Positions 45,905 to 57,474 of a stretch of 64,000 bases of DNA are shown in pieces. Position 1 is the first letter of the stretch; each line of letters begins with the position of its first letter. The position numbers and the translations under genes were made by a program. The notes beneath the pieces were generated by a model that was given only the letters and a program-made list of their open reading frames with translations, was not told where the DNA came from and did not search any database. The stretch is from Limnoperna fortunei (lineage: Eukaryota > Mollusca > Bivalvia > Mytilida > Modiolidae): assembly GCA_944474755.1 (NCBI GenBank), contig OX104113.1, positions 67,973,944-68,037,943 on the forward strand, in the 5' to 3' direction.

Positions 45905-46049
45905 CTGGCACGGAGTTTTTTCCACCCAGCATCACTAAAACAGTAGCAATGGTCGTATCCAACGTTTCCTGGAACCAACGAGATTACATCCGCGAGTTTC
46001 TTCGGCGTTTTGAGGTTCATGTGAGTCCCTACCACAGTAACAGGGTCAC
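45905..46049 (-). CDS. GALM: Galactose mutarotase, third-last exon
   Basis: Minus-strand exon of 145 bases, acceptor TTTTAACAG (46050 up), donor CAG|GTAAGT at 45904. It encodes GDPVTVVGTHMNLKTPKKLA, DVISLVPGNVGYDHCYCFSD and AGWKKLRA; YDHCYC corresponds to the family GFDHNFC block and GTHMNL to GTxFDL. It enters with two bases (Gly codon split) and leaves with AG, which combines with the A of the next exon to Arg, so all three exons join in frame. The intron to the next exon is 6.9 kb and holds the Tc1 element and the LINE tail. Earlier exons, including the one with the catalytic His (NHSYFN), were not found up to 64 kb. Confidence 0.9.
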
Positions 46050-46059
46050 CTGTTAAAAT

Positions 46060-46600
46060 GATTCGTTGAAGGAATTTAACTTACAGTAAGTAATATTTCA
46101 TATATAATATACAAGACAAAAACACGTCTTATGCCGACAATATATAGTATTTTTTCCATCTACTGACCATTCCTAATTAGTTTAGTACATGTAGTGAGCC
46201 GGAAATGTTAAAATATCACACACGACTTGTGGTTAATTAAATAGGAACGACATTTCTTCCATTTATTATCCAATTATTTACGTTTCTTATATACTTCCCG
46301 TTAATAAAGAAATGTTTCACTGGATCTCTCCTATATATTGTAGAACCGACTTTCAGTTAGGTAAGCTTAAATGTATTACATAACACTTGAAAACACCAAA
46401 CAAAAAAACCAAAAAAAACCGTTGGGATAATGTTGCTTAATTATCTCTCAGAATTGACAAAGAAAACATAGGTCTAATATCATCCGTACTGACACGGTTT
46501 AATTTTGCAAATAACTGATACAAGGAGGTCATTATGAAATAAAATAATTGAAATTCTAATAAAAGGCAACACAAAAAAAAGAAAAGGAAAGGAAAAGTAG
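46060..46600. other. No feature recognised
   Basis: AT-rich, probably GALM intron. Confidence 0.4.
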
Positions 46601-46609
46601 TCTCTTACC

Positions 46610-47820
46610 TACGACGGCTTATTCGTGCCAAGCAACAAATAGAAAAAAATTATTTCGTTTGTACGATTTATTAATTCGTTTGTACGATTTATTTATTCGT
46701 TTGTACGTTTATTAAATCGTTCGTACGATTGATTATTTCGTTTGTACGGTTTATTAATTCGTTTGTACGGTTTATTAAATAGTTTTTAAGTTTTATTAAT
46801 CCGTTTGTACGGTTTATTAAATCGTGCGTAAGGTTTATTAAATCGTTTGTACGGTTTATTAAATAGTTTGTACGATTTATTAATCCGTTTGAACGGTTTA
46901 TTCAATCGTTTAAATGGTTAATTCATAGGTTAAACGGTTTATTAATTCGTTTGAACGGTTTATTTATGTGGTCCCTAATAATCAATAGTATATTGACAAT
47001 TTCCTAGATCACGCTGGGACCATACTGGTAGGGTTCCCAGTGCTCGACCTACAGAGCAGCCCAGCGCGTCCCCGGGTGGCGGATAGGGGAGACCCTCTCG
47101 ATGGGGGGTTGTCAGGTCATAACACAGAGAGCCTGACCGCGGACTGTAGTGGGTAACGTGTTTGGAAAGTGCCACGCTCCTTGCACGATAAAGACCCCTT
47201 TTGTAGATTTCGAAAAAGAGTAGGCTCATTGTAGCCGCTACAAAAGGCTAAATTTTCCGCACCTACCCAAAACTCCATACTTTTCCAGTGGCAGTCAAAA
47301 TTGCATTCCCTGTGACCCATCCCAGTCCAATTTTCCGTTGATTTATTGTGTTTGTTAACTTGTTCCCGTCCTGAATATAGCTGAAATACTGCTCGCTGTA
47401 CGTAAAGCAGACATCCAATCAATCATAAATCAACCTAGATCACGTGGTCCCTATGGTCCCGAATTATCAACAGAAGATTGCCAACTACCTAGACCACATG
47501 GTCCCCATAGTCCCGTTAATCAAAAGTAAATCGTCAACTACCTAGACCATGTGGTCCCTTTGGTCCCTGATAATCAAATGCAGATGACAAACTGTAGACC
47601 ATGTGGTCCATATACCCCTGATAATAAAGAGTAGATTGCCAGATACCTAGACCATGTGGTCCCTATGGTCCCTGATAAAAATCGTACAAACGATTTAATA
47701 CACCGTACAAACGGATTATTAAATCGTACAAAAGATTTAATAAACCGTACAAACGGATTAATAAGTCGTAAAAACGATTTAATAAACCGTACAAACGGAT
47801 TAATAAATCGTATAAAACAG
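46610..47820. mobile_element. Palindromic minisatellite locus with inverted 21-bp arrays
   Basis: Left array (46655-46960): about 14 units of CGTTTGTACGATTTATTAAT, 20-21 bp. Right array (47680-47815): about 6 units in reverse complement (AATCGTACAAACGATTTAAT type). Between them are five ~58-bp units around GACCATGTGGTCCCTATGGT, interrupted by an inserted retroposon (47033-47425). The left border TACGACGGCTTATTCGTGCC resembles in layout the TACGGAAGCC... terminus of the element at 23175; no matching right terminus is left. No coding capacity. Confidence 0.6.
47033..47425 (+). repeat. Dispersed retroposon-like repeat, copy 2
   Basis: It matches 8203-8572 and is better preserved: CCCAGTGCTCGACC, GGTGGCGGATAGGGGAGACC, GGTTGTCAGGTCATAAC, ATTGTAGCCGCTAC, and the 3' end TAGCTGAAATACTGCTCGCT ... 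CATCCAATCAATCAT. Confidence 0.75.
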
Positions 47821-48072
47821 CTTCCAGTTGTGTATGATCATTTCCATATGATCAAATCATAGAGGACTGCAGAAAACGATGCTCCCATGAAGTAATGTAC
47901 TATTATTAAACAGAATATATAACCAAAAATCTGATCAAATCCTTAAGGATATATTTATTGAAACGATATATATCAATAAATATTGAAAGGATATATTAAT
48001 CGAAATTGTTATAACACATTGAAGACAACTGTCCTATAGGTTTTCAAACTTCAGCAAAAAATTATTTTTATG

Positions 48073-48485
48073 ATTCATCACAGAATTCTGTTAAAATTCT
48101 CCAATCATCGAGTTTTACTTTGAATATAAGTCTTATCAGAATTCTGTTAAAAATTCTCCAATCGAGTTTTACTTTGAATATATGTCTTATCAGAATTTTG
48201 TTAAAAATTTTCCACTTGAGTTTTACTTTGAATTCAAGTCTTATCAGAAATCTGTTCAAAATTAATCTCCCAATCGCGTTTTACCTTGAATATAAGTCTT
48301 ATCAGAATTCTGTTAAAAATAATCCAATAGAGTTTTACTGTGAATATAAGTTTTATCAGAATTCTGATAAAATTTCTCTCAGAAAGTTTTACTTTGCATA
48401 TAAATAAGTCTTATCAGAATTCTGACAAAATATTTCAGAATGCGTTATCTGAATTCTGACAAGACTGATGTGCAAAGTAAAACTT
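48073..48485. repeat. Minisatellite with palindromic core and a terminal flip
   Basis: About seven units of 50-60 bp with TCTTATCAGAATTCTGTTAA and GAGTTTTACTTTGAATATAA. The core CAGAATTCTG is palindromic. At about 48450 the direction reverses (TCTGAATTCTGACAAGACTG, CAAAGTAAAAC). Confidence 0.85.
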
Positions 48486-48519
48486 TTTTTGCGAATTTTT
48501 TATCAGATCCAATGTAATA

Positions 48520-50094
48520 TACACCTGGAAACAAGTTAAGCACACGCTAGTTTTTTCAAGTCATATATATATTCGAACACCTTTTGACTAATATTGGACT
48601 GCCAATCGTTTTTCATTTGTATAGCAAACAAAAATATGCATTGCTGGGTACAATGAAACATTATTTTAACAAAAAACTCATTATTTTATTTACATATCAT
48701 TTCATCAAAAAATGGACGGTCTTGCTCTTTCATGTAGTCTTTAAAAAGCATTGTCACCGAAAGCTCCAAACTGTTATTTAATTGTCCAATTACACTTGAA
48801 AACGTCATTTATAAACACCAAATTGATACTTAGCCGTCGAAGGGTCAACATCGGGTAAATCCACCATTAGCATGAATGACAGCTGCAACCCTACGTCGCA
48901 TACTGCCAGTAAGGCGTCTAATTAGTTGAAGCGTTATCTGTCGCCATTCCCGGTGTAATTGAGCTTCTAAATGTTGCAAGTTCTGTGGAGGAGGTTCAGG
49001 AGCATGTAATTGCCTACCCAATTGATTCCACAGATGCTCTATTGGGTGGATTTTGGACTTCTTGCAGACCGCAGAAGAGTGGTTGCAGCTTCGTTCTCCG
49101 GATATGCCCTTACTGCCCTGAATCGATGAGGTCTAGCGTTGTCATCCATGAAAACAGGTCTTGACTCTAACGGGTGGTTTTCAAAATGGGGCACAACTAC
49201 AGGTGAAAGCACTTCCCGCGTGTACTTTTAGCCATTAAGGTTGCCATTGATTGTTACCAGATCCAATCATTTGAGATACAGCCCCACACCATAACTGAGC
49301 CCCACCGAAAGGCACTGTTGAAACAACGTTTCTTGGTGTGTAAGCTGTGTTTTGATGCCTCCAAACACGGATTCGCCCATCAGTTACATGGAGTAAGAAT
49401 CGGCTCTTATCTGACCAGTGTATTCGCCGCCAGGTTCTAGGGTTCCATTTTGTCTTGCTCTATGCAGGCCAACATGTCCCTGCGATGGCGATTATCAAGC
49501 ATTGGGCGTTTAATGACTCTCCATGACCTCAATCCTGCAGCTTTAATAAGATTTCGTACTTTTCTGGCTGACTGATTACAACCAGGTAACCATTGTTGCT
49601 TGAGACAGGTGCTTGCTGCAAACGGATTTCGCCTAACCAACCTACCAAGGCTCCTATCCACGTTGGGTTGTCACAGATGGTCGACCAAATCGGGAACGGT
49701 CTTTAACATATTGCGTGGCAGCGTGTTTTCTGACCAAACGACTAATGACTGTATACAGATAGCCAAGATGACGTCCTATTGCCTTGTAAGACATACCAGT
49801 GGAATGCATGTCGATGATTTGCCATCTCTGTGCTTCTGATATCCGCCTCCTTGCCATGCTTACTTTAAATAACTAGGCATTTAGAAATTCGGGATTTAAA
49901 TACCGATATGTTGCACGAAAAAATAGCTAGTGCACTTTGGACGTGATGAAGGGAGCAACCTTCACGCTCACGTCCTTATTTAAATTATACATTAAAGAAT
50001 TAATACTGACCAAAATAACCAAAATTATATTGTATTTACAATAAACTAAAAAAACTTAAATATTTAGGGTCTGCTTAACTTTTTTCCAGGTGTA
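48520..50094 (-). mobile_element. Tc1/mariner element, complete but inactive
   Basis: The ends TACACCTGGAAACAAGTTAA and its reverse complement (TTAACTTTTTTCCAGGTGTA) are flanked by TA duplications at 48518-48519 and 50095-50096. The length of 1575 bp is normal for the group. One transposase pseudogene fills the middle on the minus strand. Confidence 0.92.
48845..49857 (-). pseudogene. Tc1-type transposase (DD34E), frame-broken
   Basis: It starts MARRRISEAQRWQIIDMHST with the HTH (AIGRHLGYLYTVISRLVRKH) and RFGRPSVTTQRG. A +1/-1 shift near 49658 leads to LGRLVRRNPFAASTCLKQQW and KVRNLIKAAGLRSWRVIKRP. After a stop at 49437 it continues WSDKSRF (first catalytic Asp), VWRHQNTAY, FGGAQLW, then in other frames MDDNARPHR (second Asp) and PIEHLWN (Glu, about 34 residues later), ending NGGFTRC. 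At least three frame changes and several stops make it inactive. Confidence 0.9.
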
Positions 50095-50270
50095 TACTTA
50101 AAAGCAATTCGTACGGAATGCATTATTGAATACTATTCCAGTGCCCCGTGATGTTAAGCATTTGATTACTGCACAATAAGCGAGATTTAAGAGTGAATAT
50201 TTATATATGCTTCAAATATTACAAATAGTATCAAGTAACAATTAAAAAGTGCACTTTTCACATTTGTATT

Positions 50271-50276
50271 TTTATT
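50271..50276 (-). terminator. Poly(A) signal of the 50345-50470 exon
   Basis: TTTATT on the plus strand (AATAAA on the minus) 69 bases after the stop codon. Confidence 0.45.
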
Positions 50277-50344
50277 TTACGCTCAACTACGACACATCTG
50301 ATCACAACATATATAATATAGAGGAATATTTCATAATGTCTGTA

Positions 50345-50470
50345 TCAATATATCTCATTATAAGTTTTAGTGCTTAATGCGCCTGGGAACATTCCGGGTC
50401 CAGATATCTTTAAATCTGTTGCTGAAGTCTTGTATTCTGATAGCTTTTGAAATTGTTGTTCTTCATCTGT
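50345..50470 (-). CDS. Probable terminal exon of a small unnamed gene
   Basis: Minus-strand acceptor CCTTTTTGCAG (50471 up) is followed by 41 codons and TGA: TDEEQQFQKLSEYKTSATDL, KISGPGMFPGALSTKTYNEI, Y. The content is ordinary soluble-protein-like, the exon enters in phase 0 and a poly(A) signal lies close behind. No domain is recognised. A TATA-box first exon in compatible phase lies at 58458-58496 on the same strand. The Tc1 element ends only 180 bp downstream. It could also be an alternative 3' exon of a larger gene. Confidence 0.5.
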   Translation of the reverse strand, partial: TDEEQQFQKLSEYKTSATDLKISGPGMFPGALSTKTYNEIY

Positions 50471-50689
50471 CTGCAAAAAGGATTATCCATAAATAAATAC
50501 AGCTTTACATGTTGTTTGGCTTGTTTATATTGGATTTGATGGAACAGAGCATACGATGTTTTAATTCCTGTCAATTACCCTGCAATACATAGTTTGTAAT
50601 AGTAAAATGTAAGAAAACTGAACACCAACAAAAATAGTAAACCAAAGGACAGACAAAATCTATTTTTTGAGATATTAATGAAAAACGTG

Positions 50690-50912
50690 AGTTGACACCC
50701 ATGTTCTGTTTTTAGTAACAGCGGCTATCTTTGAATGTTGATCAACACCCTGGGTATAAATTTGAAACTAGGAACACTAAGGATGATAGTGGCAAATTTT
50801 TAAAAAATTGGCCCAGTGGTTTCAGGGAAGATTTTTGAACAAGTTTACGACAGACGACGGACGCCAAGTGATGGCAAAAGCTCACATGGACCTTCGGTCC
50901 AGTAAAGCTCTA
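50690..50912 (+). mobile_element. Helentron-like HINE, 3' end fragment
   Basis: The 3' part only: GGCCCAGTGGTTTCAGGGAA, ACGACAGACGACGGACGCCA and the terminal hairpin region AGCTCACATGGACCTTCGGT, CCAGTAAAGCTC. The stem sequence (AGCTCAC/..AGCTC) differs from families 1-3. The 5' end is not seen. Confidence 0.55.
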
Positions 50913-50919
50913 TCAGCAA

Positions 50920-51950
50920 TTTGTTTGTATTAATTAAAGCAATCTTGGGTTGTTCATAGGATAGCAGATTTAATTACCAAATGGTCAAGTGTATACAAAA
51001 GTCTCATAAAAATATTATTTACAATCACTAGCTATATATATAAATCTTCATTTTGTGAAAAAAAAACAAATCAAATCAAAACAAAAAAAACTTGTAAAGT
51101 TAAAAGGGTAGAAGAAAATGTTTATCTGCACAAGAGATAAACCTTTATGTGGATATCATAGGCCGAAAGAATGAAATATTTTATTTGTACTTGGTATATG
51201 CAGTATATTCACCTTAATCTGATAACTGATCATGTTGATAAAGACCTACATCTGCACTGTAATATAGTGTAAACACTCTGAGTATGTTAGTCAAAAAACC
51301 AAATACATATAGAGCAATTTATAAGTCCGAATCAAGTAGCAGACTGCTATTTACTTCAAGTAGTATTCAAATAAAATTTCGTTATTTTATACCAAAAAAA
51401 AATGTGCACGTGAAAATTACTTACTTTTTTATTGTTTGTTTTGATAACAAAATCGCAATACCTTTTATAATCGTCCGAAGCTGTCTGCCGTCCAAAATAA
51501 CCCAGACATTTGAAAGGATTTTATTCCGATTCCAGTCACTAACAACCTCCTTTTAGTCTTAATTTTCTCGTATTTGTTTTCTTCTGGAAAAAATAAAACA
51601 TCGTTACAATAACACCCTAAATGAGATTTCTTGAAATAAAAACTTATAGAACGATACATGTCTACTAAAACTTTATATAAAAAAAATTTCTGTTGTTTTT
51701 GAACCTTTTAATGTTATTTCAATGATCTTTCCGATATATTTTTGAATTTTTAACAATTTATATGAATCGATTTTTTTATTTCTGTAAAATGCATATCATT
51801 AGCTATAAATTTGTAACAATTTGTAACAATCCGATGAAAATTGTGAGTACATTTTAATTTATTATTAATTTAGTTTTAATAAAAAATTTTCAAAAACATT
51901 AGAAATTAAGACTGAAGCTGACTAATTTTCTTGTTCCTCAATATTCAGTT
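50920..51950. other. No feature recognised
   Basis: AT-rich sequence. Open frames at 51284-51659 overlap on both strands and are not recognised. Confidence 0.35.
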
Positions 51951-51979
51951 AAAAAGTTGTCGTTATTTGAATTGTCCTT

Positions 51980-52790
51980 TATATTTATTTAATTAAAGCA
52001 CAGTTATACCCCGTGAGGGGTTGAAGGCATACATAAACAAAAAATAACAGATCATATAGTAGAATCATGCAATCTTCAAGTCCACTTTCCTCAGTATTGA
52101 AGACTTTTTAATAAATGGAACAAAAAACTGCAAATGACTCCAAGAAGAAAGTATATTTATATATTTATTTATATCATTTTCATAAGTATTTTTAATGTTA
52201 TTTTCTAAAATTTTTTCTTATATTCGAGTATTTCGGACAATGGAAAAAGTAGTGAATTTCATCTTCTAATACATTGTTAGTACATATTGTACATAGTCTA
52301 TCTCTCCTTTTCACACTTCCTCTTTCAATTTCAAGGAAATGATCACTTGTTCTCATTTTACATATATTTCTTCTGTATCAAAGTTTGTTTTTAATAAATA
52401 TTCATATATATTATATTCAGTTTTAATTTTACTATATAAATATATTTTATTTTCTGATGTAAGTTTTTTTATTATTTGAAAAAAGCATTTTACATAGTTA
52501 TCTTTAAAATTTTTGTTTAATGTCTTTGTAAAAAAGTCAAGTTTTTATTATAGTTAATATTTGTAGTTCTTCTATTTCCATATTATTTGAACTGCATATA
52601 CTATGTACATAAGAAAACCAGGAGTATGTAGCATTATTATGCAGGGACTGTGATAATAAGAACGCATCATCTACCAAAGGATTACTATGGTGTAGAAGTC
52701 TTATTAGGTATTTGATTGACTGTAAATGTATCTACAGGATATTGAGCTAATTCAGCTCTAACTGCTATGTTTACAGACTGTAATAAGGAA
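51980..52790 (-). pseudogene. LINE ORF2 C-terminal remnant
   Basis: Minus-strand pieces in shifting frames: AVRAELAQYP (52790), WFSYVHSICS-like text, then RTSDHFLEIERGSVKRRDR and LCTICTNNVLEDEIHYFFHC ending PKYSNIRKNF, the Cys/His motif typical of the C-terminus of CR1/L2-type non-LTR proteins. The 3' end carries CAACCCCTCACGGGGTATAA. Frame-broken and 5'-truncated. Confidence 0.75.
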
Positions 52791-52799
52791 ACTAAAATG

Positions 52800-53815
52800 A
52801 TTTAAAATATTAAAGAAAGTATTTACGCGCTATACTAAACGATAACAGCGTGTCGGTATATCATGGCTTAATTTCGCAATGTGTAACCCTCGGAATTAGT
52901 TAATATTTTTTGTTGTACAAAAGATCTCTGAAAAACTCTTCGTGAAAAATACTTTATATATATGATTCAAATTTCCTGTAGCATATTAAAAACAAGACAG
53001 TCATGAATAATTATACATAACGGTTCACGCTGTATACTTAGTCTATCACCAACAAGCCACTACATAAAACCTTTTGACCTTTCTTTAATTATTTGCATTG
53101 CACGCAAAACCTCGTATCACCTAATATCTAACTTTCTCACGAAATCAAAGGTCACTACTGATCATAAATTGACCATTACGTCCCTTAGTGATGATGGATA
53201 AATATGTGTTTATCCTATGGAGAAGCAAATTATTACCGACCGTTCCTATTGCCCTTGCTTTGATCAAGCTGTGTCCCATAAAATTCCAATGGGCGGAATA
53301 GCGCATTTCCTTACGTTAGTTATACTGTTTCCTAAGTATGTTAAATAAAACATTTTAATTTGGGTATTGACACCTTTATGGCTTTTCTTTTGTTTTGTTA
53401 GTATGTTGTTATGATCACAATCCAAATAAATTTCGAAGAGATTTCCCTAAAATCTTAGTTCCATATTACAACATAATCACATCGGCAGCAAATTTTTATG
53501 TAAGCAAAAATCAAATTGGGATGTCAACAGTATTCATATAAATTTTTTTTCAGCAAAAATATGATTTTTTTTTCAATCAAATTGAAAGTGATTTTCCAAA
53601 TTCAATATCTATTTAAAAAGGACTCAAAGTATTGGTAATCGACCATACTTTTACGAGATAGCATTTTGGTCATCGATTTAATTTAATACAAATTGCAGAT
53701 ATATATGACACGCCCGTGCATTTCTAAAAAAGTCGAAAAAAAATCGACATTGACACATTACGATTATTGCATAGGTGTCAAGTCACGTGATGACAGATAT
53801 AGTTCTAGAACGTAA
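52800..53815. other. No feature recognised
   Basis: AT-rich; nothing supportable. Confidence 0.4.
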
Positions 53816-53817
53816 AA

Positions 53818-53890
53818 TTTAGGTAAAGGTAAGGTAACTGACTGACAAGTACCAATAATAAGCTGCTACTGGACCAAAATTAATTACCGG
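53818..53890 (+). mobile_element. Fragment of HINE family 1
   Basis: GGTAAGGTAACTGACTGACA, AGTACCAATAATAAGCTGCT and ACTGGACCAAAATTAATTA match (diverged) the segment next to the array in the three larger copies. Confidence 0.65.
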
Positions 53891-53936
53891 ACTCGCAAAT
53901 AAATGTCTTACATCATCGAAGTTTGCTTGTTTGTTA

Positions 53937-54135
53937 GTCGGGTATTAAACGCAACTAATGGAAATTTTCAGCTAAATCACGGCGTCCAGTTTTTATTGGG
54001 AGAGGAAGTCGGAAACCCGGAGAAAACCCCCGGCCTTCCGTTAACAAACTGAAAATTCTCGTCAATTAAGATTGTAGTCGAGCACACCCGCCCGCAGTGA
54101 TCAATAATAGATTACCACTCGGTCACTGAGGCCCT
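53937..54135 (-). mobile_element. V-SINE with internal deletion
   Basis: Minus-strand tail (ATTAAACGCAACTAATGGAA), body (CGGAAACCCGGAGAAAACCC) and head (CACTCGGTCACTGAGGCCCT). The B-box segment between CCCGCAGTGA and TCAATAATAG is deleted. Confidence 0.85.
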
Positions 54136-54139
54136 CAAT

Positions 54140-56190
54140 ATTCGTTGCAGTTGACATAAAATGTAGATCAAGGAATGCGCAGATCGGGGTCAAACAGTAA
54201 AACCAAGTAGTGTAACATGTCTAACTGTGGAAAAGTGTGATAATGAATAAAATAAAGACCATTTTCACGTATGACGCAAACGTCACGAACCATGCAACGT
54301 TGATTGTGCAAAACAATAATAATTGTTCAATTAATTGATAAAGTCATACTTTATAAAAAATATTCGCATGAAAACTTTGGTACATTTTTTTATACACTTC
54401 ATGGTATGAATAGACGTAATTTTTTAGACAATAAAAATATCCAATCAAAAATTGGGGCTTAACGATAACAAGTTCAATATAGAAATGAATCCAGACACAC
54501 AAATGCCATTAAACGTCTGGATGATCGAGACTAAGGTGGTTTGTAGTTTATTTCTGTATTTACAAAGGAAATAAAGGTCACGTTGCAAACGTCAAATGTA
54601 GTTGTTACATTGTGTTTCAAAGGAATGCTACTTTCAATCCAATGTGAAATAACTAATTTTTGTCTTGTGTAAATGCGCAAAACTTATTCAGTAATATTGT
54701 CATTTCAAAATAACTGCATCTTAAATATGTTTGTTACAGTTAGAACAAATCACGAAGAAACGATAAAGAGGTATATTTCAAGGATGTATCGATACAGTAA
54801 AATGCACCCGGTGAAATTTAGGGGCTCGCGAAGGGGTCTGGACATTTTGTTTTTTCTGCTGATTTCGGGGTTTATTAACATTTATGCACATCGGATATAT
54901 TTGGTTGGGGTAAAATTCACATTCGAAATAAATTGGCAACATTTACAAAAAGGTAGGATTTACGGTTTTTCTGAAAATTACGATTTTCGCACAAAAAATC
55001 CGTGTTCAACTTTAACGACCGGGAACTTTTTGCTCATGCTAAGAATATACGATTAAAATGTCCAAAAGACCACCTATGGTCCTCATTATTGTTTTATTAT
55101 CCGTTACATAATGAACCGTATACTATGCTCTACCGGAGCTCTTTGAAGTTTCACGCTGAAAAGAGCGTTAAACCCAATTTAAAAAGCACAATTTATATAT
55201 AACTATTTCAAAAAGTACCAACTCGACACGACTGTTCGACTTATGGGTATACAGAAAAAAAATGTGTTTCAATACGATTTTCAATTTAAGGAATACGGTC
55301 ACACCCACTTGTGAACTGACTCTTTGAAAGTTTCATGTGGTTTGCATATAAACGCTTGAAATGAGCACTAAATCATTAAAAGTTCCAGCTGTGAAAAGTT
55401 TTAAGATAACAAATGCATAATAAAGTATGTAATTAATTCCCAGGGAACAATTTGTCTGTGGTGTTAAATTTATTAACACAAATGACCGGCGATTAGACTA
55501 ATTGAAGAAATAAAACATTTTATTATAGACATAAATACTCGTATTCAAAATATTGTCTTCTGAAAATGAAGACAAATAGATAATAAGATTAAATATTACA
55601 GTAATTTACACCTCATTAGATTAACAAATGCATACTAAGAGTTCATTTATTACAGTATAAAGTACTATAAATTCAGTATTATGTACAACCCTTTTTTTCG
55701 TGAGTTTTACAAATTGAATTTAAAATTCTTAATTACATATAAGGAATAAAGAAAATAATAAACCGATAAACAAGAGTCCATTCCAAAGTATTAACAGTAT
55801 TAAAGGTTGTTTATAATTTTATTTTTCGAATCCTTTTGTCTCTTGTATTGGTTATTTCTATGTTATCATCGTTGGATATGTTACGCGAGCTCACAAGTAG
55901 AATATTGTCAGTGAATCTTCTTAAATTAAAAACAGGTGATATCTTTGTCTTAGAAATAATGGGCAAACGTAAAAATAATGAAAATTGTCTTCAATGTCAT
56001 CCCCACAGATACACTGAGAGCTGTCTGACAAATGGGATAAAAATTTGTGATAGTTAAGATCACTGGCTAGATTGCGCAACTGGCAGAATATGATATTATA
56101 TCGCCTTAATCCATAACAAAAGTGGTGGGGTGGGGGTGGGGAGAGGGGAAGGGATTTTTTTCCCTTATTTTCTTTTTAAACATTGCTCTA
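54140..56190. other. No feature recognised
   Basis: It includes a 127-codon plus-strand frame (54673-55056) without recognisable content and several shorter ones. No splice or poly(A) context was convincing. Confidence 0.35.
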
Positions 56191-56199
56191 CTCTACAAG

Positions 56200-56631
56200 T
56201 TCTGAGTGTTACCATCAAGTTTGTTCCATTCTTTTAGTACACTGTGATAAAAAACTATTTTTGTAAGATGATGTGCGACAAGTTGGGGATGACTCCTTCT
56301 CAAACTGTAATTCTTCTCAAACTGTAATTTGGGGAATTGTTTATAAATGGTAAAATTTTATTAAAGAGATATTCTGGTGTTTTGCCATTTAGAGATTTGT
56401 GTAATATACATGTACGTAATTTGCCTATCCTACGACGTTCATTAAGTGTATCCCAACCCATTCATTGTACAGCGTTTCAGGGGATATACCCTTTCTTAGC
56501 CCAGTAATTATTCTCGCTGCATCATGTTGAACATTTTCTAACATATCAGATTCCTTCTTACCTACAGGTATCCCACACCACTCCCCTATATTCCAAGATA
56601 GGCCGAATGAATGCAATATATAACTTTTCAA
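56200..56631 (-). pseudogene. LINE ORF2 C-terminal remnant
   Basis: Minus strand 56631-56425 reads EWCGIPVGKKESDMLENVQH and DAARIITGLRKGISPETLYN, the conserved block downstream of the RT domain in many non-LTR elements (LExVQxxAARIxTGL...LYNE). It continues in broken frames (LNGKTPEYL, then VFYHSVLKEWN-like) to about 56200. Distinct in sequence from the two other LINE relics. Confidence 0.8.
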
Positions 56632-56767
56632 GAGAATTTCTCAATACAATAATTGTCAATAAAATAGAAAAACACCATATTTAATCTCAACATATTAAAA
56701 GAAAAAAGACAAATACTATAAAATCTGGCATTAATCAAATCAATATATGTCATATTTGCAAAACTCG

Positions 56768-57024
56768 TTTGTTTGATGGTATTTAACGCCACTTTCAGCA
56801 ATTTTTCAGCTATATCATCGCGTCCAGTTTTTATTGGGGGAGGAAGCCGAAGTACCCGGAGAAAACCCCCGACCTGCGGTAGGAAAACTGCCAATCCTTG
56901 TCAATTAAGATTGGAGTCGAGTACACCCTGCCTGCAGTGAGAATCGAACCCGCAATCTCAGTGTTGACAGACCACTTGATCAATAGTAGACGAACTACCT
57001 TAACCACTCGGCCACCGAGGCCCC
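56768..57024 (-). mobile_element. Full-length V-SINE (RUDI-like)
   Basis: Complete minus-strand copy from the tail (TTTAACGCCACTTTCAGCAA) through body and B box (GAATCGAACCCGCAATC) to the A-box end (ACCACTCGGCCACCGAGGCC). AAAACTCG occurs just before the tail and again at 57034-57041, a possible target duplication. Confidence 0.9.
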
Positions 57025-57409
57025 TTGGCCGGAAAACTCGTGAAAAGAAATCTGCATGTGCCAGTGTGCAATGGAGCGTCAATTATAACAAAACCGTTTA
57101 TTCGGGGTGTTTACGTTAAAGAAATTTAACAGTTTAGTTTCAATCCTGTAATACTATGTACATGTAAACTGGGGGTATGTAAACATATTTGCTGAAAATC
57201 AAGCGACGAATCGACTTTACTTGAAGGGTTTGACGGCGACAACTAAATGCCCTATGTCGGTCGAAATCAGGCGACTAATCTTGGTTCGAGTACCACATAC
57301 AAGAAAATTTCGCACTGGTGATGTCGCCTGTTGGAAAAATATTTAATAAGAAATCAGGAAAATATTTCATTTCAAAGAGAATCGTACTGAACTGACTAAA
57401 AAAAAACTC

Positions 57410-57470
57410 TTTAGCTGAAATACTGCTCGCTGACATCCAATCAATCAATCAATCAATCAATCGATCCAAT
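57410..57470 (+). repeat. Retroposon 3' tail (TAGCTGAAATACTGCTCGCT)
   Basis: Only the 3' tail of the 8203/47033 repeat family: the tail motif followed by (AATC)n. A related, diverged tail is at 61628-61675. Confidence 0.7.
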
Positions 57471-57474
57471 TGAC

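Noticed and set aside
53235..53330. Minus-strand coding exon (PLEFYGTQLDQSKGNRNG)
   Set aside because: The frame is short, ends in a stop at once, and the segment looks like part of a dispersed repeat; splice sites are not convincing.
54673..55056. 127-codon plus-strand frame as a gene
   Set aside because: Unrecognised, no supporting signals, overlaps another frame; treated as chance.
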